NCBI GenBank assembly: GCA_041740495.1
Contig: JBGSLW010000077.1
Location: 1-64,000 of the forward strand
Reading direction: 5' to 3'
Origin: JANMEB01 sp041740495
Lineage (GTDB): Bacteria; Planctomycetota; Planctomycetia; Pirellulales; Pirellulaceae
DNA length: 64,000 nucleotides
Of this stretch, positions 52,656 to 60,997 are shown piece by piece. The notes beneath the pieces were generated by a model, which saw only the letters and a list, made by a program, of their open reading frames with translations, was not told the origin of the DNA and did no database searches. Every line of letters begins with the position of its first letter. The stretch's first letter is position 1. A program made the position numbers and the translations under genes.

Positions 52656-53643
52656 GAAGAAACGACTTGGTCGAGGCCTGGAGGCGCTGCTCAATTCGAC
52701 GCGGGAATATCATGACGCGGCAGAATCCGCTCCTGCGGACGATGGTCCGGACATCCTTCCGCTTTCGCGAACGCCGGCAGGGGCGCCAGCCCATGACGAG
52801 GGCGACTCGGCCGACGCGCGTCCCGGGGAACTCTTACATTTGGACGTTTTCGAGATCGACGACAATCCGTTCCAGCCGCGGCGGGACTTTCACGAGGCCG
52901 AAATCGCCTCGCTGGCCGAGAGCTTGAAGTCCCATGACTTGTTGCAGCCCATTTTGGTGCGGCGGGTCGCCGACCGATTTCAATTGATCAGCGGGGAACG
53001 TCGATTGCGGGCGGCCATTTCCGCAGGCTGGACCCATATCCCCGCGCGGATCCGCGAGGCCGACGATCGTCTGGTGGCGGAACTGGCGATCATCGAGAAT
53101 CTGCAACGGAAGGACTTGAACGCCATCGAAAAAGCACTCTCGTTCCGCCGTTACTTGCACGAGCATGGCGCGACGCAAGACGAGCTGGCCGAACGGCTGA
53201 AGCTGGATCGCTCCACCATCGCCAATTTGCTCCGCCTGCTGGAACTTCCGGAGACGGTGCAAAGCGCGCTGAGGACCGGTTTGATCTCCGCCGGCCACGC
53301 CCGCGCGTTGCTTCCGTTGGGCGAGGAACCGCTCCAAATCGACTTCTGCCAACGCATCCAGCGCGACCAGTTGAGCGTGCGTCAAATCGAAGATCTGGTC
53401 TCCGAGACAATCGAACGCTTGGACCGCCCCTCCGCTCCCCTCAAAGGGCGTCGTCGATTGTCCAAAAGCCAACAGATCGAATCGTTAGAACAGCAGCTCA
53501 AAGCGACGGTCGGCGCCAAATCCGATATCCGTCAAAACGCCCAAGGCCGTGGGAAAATTGTGATTCATTTCACAAACACGGAGGAATTCGAGCGGATTTA
53601 CGGGCTGCTCACCGGCTCGGGCACCCTGCGAAAGGCGGGCTGA
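52648..53643 (+). CDS. parB: Chromosome partitioning protein ParB (Spo0J)
   Basis: 331 aa, CTPase/DNA-clamp protein. It begins KKRLGRGLEALL (ParA-stimulating N-terminus), then the N-domain with DDNPFQPRRDF and the CTP-binding box GERRLRAA plus ENLQRKDLNAIE, the HTH TQDELAERLKLDRSTIANLLRLLELP, and a C-terminal dimerisation segment. GTG start inside the end of parA, GGAGG 10 nt before. A longer open frame upstream is out of context. The 3' end overlaps the convergent gene by 46 bp. Confidence 0.96.
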   Translation: MTRKKRLGRGLEALLNSTREYHDAAESAPADDGPDILPLSRTPAGAPAHDEGDSADARPGELLHLDVFEIDDNPFQPRRDFHEAEIASLAESLKSHDLLQPILVRRVADRFQLISGERRLRAAISAGWTHIPARIREADDRLVAELAIIENLQRKDLNAIEKALSFRRYLHEHGATQDELAERLKLDRSTIANLLRLLELPETVQSALRTGLISAGHARALLPLGEEPLQIDFCQRIQRDQLSVRQIEDLVSETIERLDRPSAPLKGRRRLSKSQQIESLEQQLKATVGAKSDIRQNAQGRGKIVIHFTNTEEFERIYGLLTGSGTLRKAG

Positions 53644-55874
53644 ATTTGCATTTCGCTCGAGGCTCCGTCGGTGGTCGGTTTGCCGAAAATCCCCTCCGGC
53701 CGGGTCAGTAACGCCAAGACGTAGAAGCCGGCGACCACCAACAACAAGGCCTTGATCCCGACGACAAAGGTGATCGACTGAAGTAACCCGCCGACGAGCG
53801 AACCGAACATGTTCGCTCCCAGCGCCAGGTCTTTCCGTTCAACCGAAGCGAACGAGCGGATGAAGATCAAACCGCTGAAGAGGATCGGCAGCGTCGTGAG
53901 GGCTCCCACCAAAACTGCCTTGGTGGCGTAAGGCAAGAAGCCGAATTGCGATAGATCGACGAAGTACAGCGCCAGGCAGGTACCGATCAAACCTCCGCCG
54001 ACGAGGCGTTGCGACAATCTGGGAAACCGAGCCGCGATCAAATTGGCGAGCAGGATCATCAACAAGATTGCGGCGATGATCACCGCGTTGACGATCCAAG
54101 TATTGCCAAGGACGACCGAGGCCTTGCTGATATTTTGTACTTCCAAAAGCAAGAAGGCGGCGCCCAGGAAGAAGAAATGCCAATGCGCCGCTCGCCATTC
54201 GCCGATCATTCCGGGCAGTTGCAAGCGGCGGGTGCTGTACAAAGCCAGCAGCAACATCAAACCTGTCAGGCAGTAATACAGCACCGGGATTCGGCAGTTT
54301 TCGAGGTAGATGTACGGCCAATCGTCGGTCGCAATCGACGTGTTGTAAGTCAGGCCCAACGGCTTTTCGACTTGCCACCGCGCGATGCTGGCCGACAGTT
54401 GCGGGTGCTGCTCCAGTCCCGCGGCGATCTGCGTTTGATCGCCCGCTACAAACATGGCTCCGCCCCAGCCGGTCGCATCTTGGGGAATGCGGAACGCCAA
54501 TGGTTCGCGACCGAAGACTTCGCGCAAACAATGCGCCATCCGGTCGGCGATGTACGGCTTGACCGCTTCAAAGCTCAAGACGACGACGCCGTGGTCGGTC
54601 AACAGGCTTCGCGCTCGTTCGATGCTCTCACGTGTATAGACGTAATGATCGAGCCGGGCGTTGGTCATGGCGGTGGTCGTGTGCGAATCGAGCAACCCGA
54701 AAATGATCAAGTCGAACTTGAGGGGCGTCGTCGCGAAGTAGGAGCGGGCATCGTCCGTAACGACCGTCACACGCTTGGAATCGTACGGCCGTTCGGGATG
54801 GTATTGGCGGCCGAGTTCGATGATGGCGGGATCGATTTCCACCGCGACTACCTCTTCGGCGCCGCCGCGCAATGCTCCCGCGACGTCGTTGCCGGATCCG
54901 GCCCCGACCACGAGCACGCGATGCGGGCGATCGTGAAACATCAGGGGGATGTCGTATTGGCTGAGCCCGCGGCGCTCGTCGGGGATCCGTGGATTTGCTG
55001 CCACCGCCGTCGGGCTGAGATCGATGATCCCCTGATAGCCGGCGTTGTTGACGGCGATCAGGTAGTTGCCTGGCCACACGGCCGAAGGATCATCCATTTT
55101 TTGCAGTTTGTCCGTGAGGACTAGCTTTTGGTACGGGGACCAGATCGTGCGGATTGCCGAGGTGTCGCGGCAGGCCAGCCAGGCGGCCAGGACCAACGCG
55201 GCAATCAAACCCAGGTCGATCCACCGCTCGCGGCCGCGGCCGACATACGCCGCCAAAAGTGTCGCCGCGACCACGAACCAGACCAGCGGAAACGTGGACA
55301 ACGAACTGAGAAATACAAAGAGCCCGATGCCAATCAAACTGCCCGCGATATTCACGGAGTAGGCTTGGATCGAATGGGGATAATCATCCATCAGGCGACC
55401 CAAAATCCGCCCGATCGGCAGAAAGACTTCCCACAACAAGATCATCAAGCCGAACGTCAGGGCCAACGCCGCTGCGACTTGCCACACGACGGTTCCGAGT
55501 CCGGCGGGTCCCGCCTCCTGCCAAATCAGCAGACTGTTGAGGTGGCTGAAATACGTCGTAATTTGCGCCAGCAGGTTGCGCGTCCAGGGGACCGCCAGGA
55601 GCGTCCCCAGGATTGTGAGCGCCACCAGCGAACGCCGCATCTGGATCGGCCGGCGCGCCGTGAAACAACCCATCCCCAACCCCAGGAAACAAACCACCAA
55701 AACGGTGTTTTGCAGATACGCAAAGATCCGAATCTCGGTACTGACCCAGCGAATGAGTAGCAATTCGAGGAATAACCCCAAGACGCTGACCGCGAAGATC
55801 CCCAGCAGCGGTTGGCGGGGACCGGGAATGAAATCAGCAGACGCAGGGGACGGCGACACGACGCGACGTGACAT
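53598..55874 (-). CDS. Membrane-fused spermidine-synthase-like protein
   Basis: 758 aa. An N-terminal block of about 6-7 membrane segments (PLLGIFAVSVLGLFLELLLI onwards), a middle methyltransferase-like domain with VLVVGAGSGNDVAGALRGG, VAVEIDPAIIELG and DDARSYFATT (spermidine-synthase type, SAM or dcSAM binding), and a C-terminal block of about 6 more segments. Substrate unknown; fused SpeE-like membrane proteins are widespread but uncharacterised. ATG 55874 opens MSRRVVSPSP; the longer frame upstream is a read-through. Convergent with parB. Confidence 0.8.
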   Translation of the reverse strand: MSRRVVSPSPASADFIPGPRQPLLGIFAVSVLGLFLELLLIRWVSTEIRIFAYLQNTVLVVCFLGLGMGCFTARRPIQMRRSLVALTILGTLLAVPWTRNLLAQITTYFSHLNSLLIWQEAGPAGLGTVVWQVAAALALTFGLMILLWEVFLPIGRILGRLMDDYPHSIQAYSVNIAGSLIGIGLFVFLSSLSTFPLVWFVVAATLLAAYVGRGRERWIDLGLIAALVLAAWLACRDTSAIRTIWSPYQKLVLTDKLQKMDDPSAVWPGNYLIAVNNAGYQGIIDLSPTAVAANPRIPDERRGLSQYDIPLMFHDRPHRVLVVGAGSGNDVAGALRGGAEEVVAVEIDPAIIELGRQYHPERPYDSKRVTVVTDDARSYFATTPLKFDLIIFGLLDSHTTTAMTNARLDHYVYTRESIERARSLLTDHGVVVLSFEAVKPYIADRMAHCLREVFGREPLAFRIPQDATGWGGAMFVAGDQTQIAAGLEQHPQLSASIARWQVEKPLGLTYNTSIATDDWPYIYLENCRIPVLYYCLTGLMLLLALYSTRRLQLPGMIGEWRAAHWHFFFLGAAFLLLEVQNISKASVVLGNTWIVNAVIIAAILLMILLANLIAARFPRLSQRLVGGGLIGTCLALYFVDLSQFGFLPYATKAVLVGALTTLPILFSGLIFIRSFASVERKDLALGANMFGSLVGGLLQSITFVVGIKALLLVVAGFYVLALLTRPEGIFGKPTTDGASSEMQIQPAFRRVPEPVSSP

Positions 55875-56073
55875 GGAGCGGGTTCCGTGACCAGTGAAAG
55901 AACGGGGCGGCTGCCACCAGCAGTCCGCGCGCCGATAGGGGCAATGTAGGTCACGGCTTGGCGGGGGGGTGCCTGGTCTGCCGAATCCGCCAAAAAAAAT
56001 GTCGACGTTGGTCGCCGGGAGAGATCCACCTGGCACAACCAGACCAACCGATGCAATCGTCAACTTCGAAGGC

Positions 56074-56109
56074 AAAAAAACCGTGCCATCCCGCGAAAGG
56101 ACGCACGGT
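56074..56109 (-). terminator. Intrinsic terminator of the RRM gene
   Basis: On the minus strand ACCGTGC, loop, GCACGGT followed by T-run. Confidence 0.8.
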
Positions 56110-56183
56110 CGGTAAAAAAGTTGATGAAACGCGTTCCCGGTGCCTGAAGTTGCCTCGGAAAATGTTTCGTTGTTCGAACGGAA

Positions 56184-56507
56184 TTAATTCCGGCCGCGGT
56201 AGCCACCGCCACCGCCGTTGCCGCGACCACCACCGCCGCCCCGTCCCGGCGAGAACGAACGTTCGGTGCGCGGACGGGCTTCGTTGACGGAAATCCGCCG
56301 CCCTTCCAATTCTTGATCGTTGAGGCCTTCGATCGCCGCTTCCGCACCATCCGACATTTCGACGAAACCGAATCCGCGCGAGCGACCGGTTTCTCGATCC
56401 GTGATCACCGATGCCGAAGTGACCGTCCCGTACTGCGAAAACGCTTCTCGCAAAGAATCCGAGGTCACGCCGTACGCCAAATTGCCGACATACAAATTCT
56501 TACCCAT
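56184..56507 (-). CDS. RRM-type glycine-rich RNA-binding protein
   Basis: 107 aa: one RNA-recognition motif with RNP-2 LYVGNL and RNP-1 RGFGFVEM, then a Gly/Arg-rich tail (RGGGGGRGNGGGGGYRGRN). This layout is that of bacterial cold-responsive RRM proteins (Rbp family of cyanobacteria and relatives). A long 5' region with a tandem repeat could be a temperature-responsive leader. AAGGG before the ATG. Confidence 0.92.
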   Translation of the reverse strand: MGKNLYVGNLAYGVTSDSLREAFSQYGTVTSASVITDRETGRSRGFGFVEMSDGAEAAIEGLNDQELEGRRISVNEARPRTERSFSPGRGGGGGRGNGGGGGYRGRN

Positions 56508-57007
56508 CTTGATCCCTTACCTGCCAAAAAACCAAACCTTGCACCCGCATCGACCTGCGAACACATCGACCTGCGAATCCAGTGACCTGCGAATCCAGTG
56601 ACAAATAAACAGACTGGGATCCGCAGAAAAATGGGATTCGCAAAAGAAGTGGTGCGGGCTTTTCTCCATGAAGGGAAATCAGCTCAAGCGATTTAGCAAT
56701 CTGATGGGCGGTTTCGAGATTCGACGTCCCACAAACTGATCGAGAACCCCATCGCGAGAATTCTCGGCGTTGAAAATTCCTATTCCACTCGCGCTGTCTC
56801 TTCAACCATCGGCCCTGAGCCCCAATGTCCCAGTGTGCCGATTTGTCGCGGATAGTCTACCAAACGGAATATTGAAATACAGATCCGGTGATTGTTTTCG
56901 CTTCAATTTTTGGGAAAATAATTGCCGCAATCTTGCCTTTACTGTGCCCCGATCCGCCGCTATCGGGACGAAACCAATCCTCGCCGTCGATTGCGGGAGT
57001 CCCAGCG
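56508..57007. other. Divergent intergenic region (500 bp) between RRM gene and RadC-like gene
   Basis: Contains the 16-bp repeat (56549-56602) and otherwise no supportable ORF, RNA or strong promoter. Open frames overlapping it on the minus strand (about 100 codons) look spurious. Confidence 0.4.
56549..56602. repeat. 16-bp tandem repeat, 3 copies plus partial
   Basis: A(T/G)(C/T)GACCTGCGAA(C/T)(A/C)C units at 56549, 56565 and 56581, then AGTGAC. Lies in the 5' region of the RRM gene. Confidence 0.85.
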
Positions 57008-57967
57008 ATGCCCTTGGAACATGTGGTTCTCGAACGTCGCCGACAATACGAAATAGCCCTGGACGCGATCAAGGCCGAGCCGATTTTCCAGGTAAAATCG
57101 CTGGCGGAACGGTATCCCGCTGCCAAAGACCATGTGATCAAACGAGTGGTCGGGCATCTTGCCGACGAAGGTTGGCTGACTCGAGAGCGCCGGCGCGACG
57201 GCGTCTGGTTTGCCTGGAACGGCGACCCAGACAAGTTTGCCGCTGCCGAGTGGGCTCGGGCCAAGACCGACTTTCTGCCGATCAGCGAGTCCCCGGTGTC
57301 CGACCGCCCACGCGAGCGGCTGTTGCAAAGCGGAGCCGCCAGCCTTCGCATCGCAGAACTTCTGGCGATTCTCATTCGCTCCGGGCGGGCGGGGGAGTCC
57401 GCGTTGCAATCGGGCGAAAAAATCGCCCAAGCCTTTGCGCAGCGTTTGCCGCAATTGATCGATCTCCGTCCCGCCGAATTGAGGGGGCTGAGCGCCGCGG
57501 TCGGCAGCACCGCGTACTGCCAGATCATGGCCGGGATCGAGTTGGGCCGGCGCGTGGCGGAACAGATCCGCGCTCAAACCCCGCTCGCCCGCATCGCCAG
57601 CACCTGCGATGCGATCGCGTTCTGTCGAGAGCATTTCCACAGGCTCGCGCACGAGGCCACACAGGAAGAATTTCACATCGTCTGCCTGGATACGAAAAAT
57701 CAGGTCCAAGCGACGCATCGGATCTTTGTCGGCACGCTCAACGCCAGTTTGGTTCACCCCCGCGAGATCTTTCGCGCTGCGATCAAAGAAGCGGCACATT
57801 CCGTCCTGCTGGTGCATAACCACCCGTCCGGCGATCCGACGCCGAGCCGTGAAGATTTCGCCGCGACCGAACGCCTGGAGAAATCAGGCGAGTTGCTGGG
57901 TGTCAACGTGTTGGACCATATCGTCGTGGCTCGCCAGGGGTGCGTCAGCATCCGCGAATGTCGTTAG
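57008..57967 (+). CDS. RadC-like JAB/MPN protein with N-terminal winged-helix-like domain
   Basis: 319 aa, longer than RadC/UPF0758 (about 220). C-terminal JAMM metalloprotease-like core with HNHPSGDPTPSREDF (metal ligands intact) and EEFHIVCLDTKNQV. The middle has SGAASLRIAELLAILIRSGRAGESA, a helix-hairpin-helix. The first roughly 95 residues (RRQYEIALDAIKAEPIFQVKSLAE, ERYPAAKDHVIKRVVGHLADEG) look like an added winged helix. ATG 57008 has GGGAG 9 nt upstream. Its end overlaps the convergent GNAT gene by 4 bp. Confidence 0.85.
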   Translation: MPLEHVVLERRRQYEIALDAIKAEPIFQVKSLAERYPAAKDHVIKRVVGHLADEGWLTRERRRDGVWFAWNGDPDKFAAAEWARAKTDFLPISESPVSDRPRERLLQSGAASLRIAELLAILIRSGRAGESALQSGEKIAQAFAQRLPQLIDLRPAELRGLSAAVGSTAYCQIMAGIELGRRVAEQIRAQTPLARIASTCDAIAFCREHFHRLAHEATQEEFHIVCLDTKNQVQATHRIFVGTLNASLVHPREIFRAAIKEAAHSVLLVHNHPSGDPTPSREDFAATERLEKSGELLGVNVLDHIVVARQGCVSIRECR

Positions 57968-58488
57968 CGATCCGGCAATACTGTACAAGTGTTCAGTTGT
58001 TTGTGCATGAAGACGAGATCGAGCCAACGGTCGAACTTGAAGCCGACCTGAGGCAATCGGGCCGCCTGCTGAAATCCCAACCGCTCGTGAAACCGGATGG
58101 AGGCCTCATTCTCAGCGTCGACCGCTCCGATCATGACGTGTTTGCCCATGTCCACGGCCGAGGCGAAAAGTTTTCGCATCAACGCCTGCCCGATGCCGCG
58201 GCCACGCGCCTCGGCACGCACATGCACGGTATGTTCGACGGTAAATCGATAGCCAGGCCAGGCGCCCCGAAAATCACCGAATGCGGCGAACCCGGCGAGC
58301 GCCCCCGCGTCGCTGGCGACCCACACCGGGAAGCCGCGTCGTATCCGCTCATTCCACCAATTTCGCCGATCATCGATGGTCACAGGTTCGTACGCATACA
58401 CCGCCGTCGACGTACAAATCACGTCGTTGTAGATCTCCGTCAACGCCCGCAAATGCGACTCGGTGCAGGGGAGAATTTCCAAACTCAT
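57964..58488 (-). CDS. GNAT acetyltransferase, phosphinothricin acetyltransferase-like
   Basis: 174 aa matching the Pat/MnaT group: ALTEIYNDVICTSTAVYAYEP, RNWWNERIRRGFPVWVA, VHVRAEARGRGIGQALM (acetyl-CoA site), FHERLGFQQ and KFDRWLDLVFMHK. Likely N-acetylates an amino acid analogue; the substrate is not determinable. Starts in an ATGA overlap with the end of the exported OB-like gene. Confidence 0.88.
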   Translation of the reverse strand: MSLEILPCTESHLRALTEIYNDVICTSTAVYAYEPVTIDDRRNWWNERIRRGFPVWVASDAGALAGFAAFGDFRGAWPGYRFTVEHTVHVRAEARGRGIGQALMRKLFASAVDMGKHVMIGAVDAENEASIRFHERLGFQQAARLPQVGFKFDRWLDLVFMHKQLNTCTVLPDR

Positions 58489-59072
58489 TGGGGAGGACCG
58501 TCATCATCTCCCTGAGGACTTTCGCTGCCAGGTTCGGTTGTCGCCGGGGGCGCGGACGGCGAGTCCGATGTTCCCTCGGAAGCGGCGCCCTCGGGTACCA
58601 CGACCACGACTCGGATTTGATCGACCGACTCGACCTCGATTTGGGGCTTTCCACGAAACGCTGCGACTTTTCCGGTGACCGCGATCGTCTTGCCTCGAAA
58701 AAAGTCGGCGGGGTCGTCTACCTTCAGTTCATTGAAAGCCGCCAGCCCCTTCTCCTTGAGAACGACCGCGAAATCATCCGGGTCGCGGTGGTTTTTCTTG
58801 CTATTGAGGAAGCAAAGCCCTTGGTCCTTGAGCAGTTTGGACGACAGGACTTCGAATTTGACGGTCACCCTTTCGTCCAGGTGTTTCGCCGCTTCGTCGC
58901 CGGTGATCAGCGGTAAGGTCTCGGCCGCCGCAGGAGCGTCTCCCGGCGCCTCCCCCTTTTCCTGGCCGGATGGGTTCGATGCCGTGCTGGGGGCGGGGGC
59001 CGTGGCGGGTGCGGGGGCGACAGGGTCCTGCAGAGCGATCCAAGCAACCAAGGCCAATAGCAATATCTTCAT
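58485..59072 (-). CDS. Exported OB-fold-like protein
   Basis: 195 aa. Signal peptide (MKILLLALVAWIALQDP), a Pro/Ala linker, then a beta-rich core (RVTVKFEVLSSKLLKDQGLCFLNSK, DFAVVLKEKG, GKTIAVTGKVAAFRGKPQIEV) that resembles an OB/nucleic-acid-binding-like domain seen in planctomycete exported proteins. The C-terminus is acidic and low complexity. Cotranslated with the GNAT gene. Confidence 0.7.
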   Translation of the reverse strand: MKILLLALVAWIALQDPVAPAPATAPAPSTASNPSGQEKGEAPGDAPAAAETLPLITGDEAAKHLDERVTVKFEVLSSKLLKDQGLCFLNSKKNHRDPDDFAVVLKEKGLAAFNELKVDDPADFFRGKTIAVTGKVAAFRGKPQIEVESVDQIRVVVVVPEGAASEGTSDSPSAPPATTEPGSESPQGDDDGPPQ

Positions 59073-59203
59073 TTCTGGATTTCCTTTGTCGAATCGGTCG
59101 AGTCTCGGCGTTTGCGCAAAAACCTCGACCGGACCCTCCGATTTAATCGCAACTCATCATATCGCAGCGATTTGTCGAATTGAAGTTTGAGCCGATGAAG
59201 TTT

Positions 59204-60997
59204 TTATGAAGTCGCCTCGACCCGATCGCCGTCGACGGGACGCCGCGTCAGTCGGTTGGCGGCCCAGATCGCCAGTTGCTCGCGAAAGATCTTCGAGTTG
59301 TGGCGGATATCGACCGGCAAACGGCGCCGAATCAAGATATCCTGAATCGAACGAGTCAACGGGTGACTGCGGGCGAGCGCCTGCAGTTGGTCCAACAGTT
59401 GGGCGCGAGCCCCTCGCGAATGAGGGTACGCGGCGCGATGCGGTTCCACGACCACCGCGGGGCGTTGGGGCGGTGGTCCTACGCCGACCAACGCGCTGCG
59501 ATAGACTGCAGGATGCTGATTGAAAATTGCCTCGCAGGGGATCGTGTACATGACCTCGGTGGCGGTTGTGACACGGTGGGACTTGCGACCGCAAAACCAA
59601 AATCTCTCGTCTTCATCGAGGTATCCGACGTCGCCCATCCGATGCCACACACGGTCGCCGTCGGCGATTTTGTGTAGGGCGTTGGCTTCCGTTCGAGTGA
59701 CATAACGATCGGTTACCACCGGACCGGAGACGATCAATTCACCGATTTCGCCGGGCGGAAGTAGTTGACAGTCCTCCTCCCATCGCGGCAGCGGATGGTC
59801 GGCGATACGGATCACTTGCCAACGAATATCGGGAAAGCGTCGTCCGACGCAGGCGCCCCCCCCATCGCGGGTGCGCGCCGCCGTGTCCCGTAGAACCTCT
59901 CGGGCTGTGATGCACGCCACCGGCAGAGCTTCGGTCGCTCCGTACGGCGTGTGCACCTGGCCATCGTCCGCGATCAAGGCTTGAATTCTCTCCAACGTCC
60001 GGATCGGAACGGGCGCTCCGGCCGACAACACGTGGCGGATGGTCGGCAGACGCAAGTGTTTTCGCTCGCAATATTCCGCCACAGTATTCCAGAGGGCAGG
60101 CGAGCCGAACGACTGGGTGGCAGACCACGCCTGGACGGCGGCTACAAAGTTGCGGGGGTCGACGGCCGCGGGCCGAGTGAAATCCATTCGCGGAAAGACC
60201 GTGGTCACGCCCATCGCGGCGTTGAACAATGCGAACAACGGAAAACCGGAAATGTCGGCCCCGCCGGCTGGCAAGCCGAAGTACCGGCTGACGTCGATCG
60301 CTTGTCGCACAAACGTTCGGTGCCGATACAACACGCCTTTGGGCGGCCCGGTACTACCGGTGGTGAATATGATCGCGGCTGGCGATTCGAGGTCGATCGG
60401 CGCGCGTTCGAAGGGCGGCGTCGGATCCGCCCTACTCACGATTCGGCGAGCTCCCGGAAATCCTCCGCCGACGACGTAATTCCAGCGGCAGTCAGGAAAA
60501 TGGCGGCGAAAGATCCAGCGGGCTGCGTGGGCGCGGGGGATTCCCACGATCCCGGCGGGCACGGCGGCTGCGAGGCATCGGACCAGATTTCTGCGACTCA
60601 TTCCAGGGTCGATCAGGATCGTCACGGCGCCAGATCTCAACAGGGCAAAGAACAACGCGACGAAGTCAATCCCTGGCCGCACCATCAGGGCCAACCGAGT
60701 CCCCGGCGGAACTCCGTCTCGCTGCAATTGTCCCGCGTAGATAGTTGCCCGACGATCCAATTCGCGAAAGTCGATTTGGCGATAGGCTTGCCGGTCGATG
60801 CGCCTTCGGCGGGGGGCCTCGGCAACCGCCGGCGTGTGCGGAAACAGCTTCGCCGTAGCGCGCAAAATGTCGGCCACGTTTGCGGCGGACTCGATCTGCG
60901 TCAACAATTCTGCGGAGGTCGCTTGTCCGCTGCTGCCGGGGTTGGTCAATGCAAGATTCCGTCGAAAAAGCCGGCCACGCAGGCGGTCATACAGCAA
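59204..60997 (-). CDS. OleC-like olefin beta-lactone synthetase (AMP-dependent)
   Basis: 597-aa ANL-superfamily enzyme: P-loop TTGSTGPPKGVLYRH, PYGATEALPVACI, and a C-terminal lysine motif VDIRHNSKIFREQLAIWA. The PYGATEALP and RHNSKIFRE motifs are those I associate with OleC, which makes beta-lactones from beta-hydroxy acids in long-chain olefin synthesis. OleA, OleB and OleD are not in the window. The start (ATG 60997) overlaps the CNT gene by 52 bp; a TTG inside may be the true start. Confidence 0.78.
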   Translation of the reverse strand: MLYDRLRGRLFRRNLALTNPGSSGQATSAELLTQIESAANVADILRATAKLFPHTPAVAEAPRRRRIDRQAYRQIDFRELDRRATIYAGQLQRDGVPPGTRLALMVRPGIDFVALFFALLRSGAVTILIDPGMSRRNLVRCLAAAVPAGIVGIPRAHAARWIFRRHFPDCRWNYVVGGGFPGARRIVSRADPTPPFERAPIDLESPAAIIFTTGSTGPPKGVLYRHRTFVRQAIDVSRYFGLPAGGADISGFPLFALFNAAMGVTTVFPRMDFTRPAAVDPRNFVAAVQAWSATQSFGSPALWNTVAEYCERKHLRLPTIRHVLSAGAPVPIRTLERIQALIADDGQVHTPYGATEALPVACITAREVLRDTAARTRDGGGACVGRRFPDIRWQVIRIADHPLPRWEEDCQLLPPGEIGELIVSGPVVTDRYVTRTEANALHKIADGDRVWHRMGDVGYLDEDERFWFCGRKSHRVTTATEVMYTIPCEAIFNQHPAVYRSALVGVGPPPQRPAVVVEPHRAAYPHSRGARAQLLDQLQALARSHPLTRSIQDILIRRRLPVDIRHNSKIFREQLAIWAANRLTRRPVDGDRVEATS

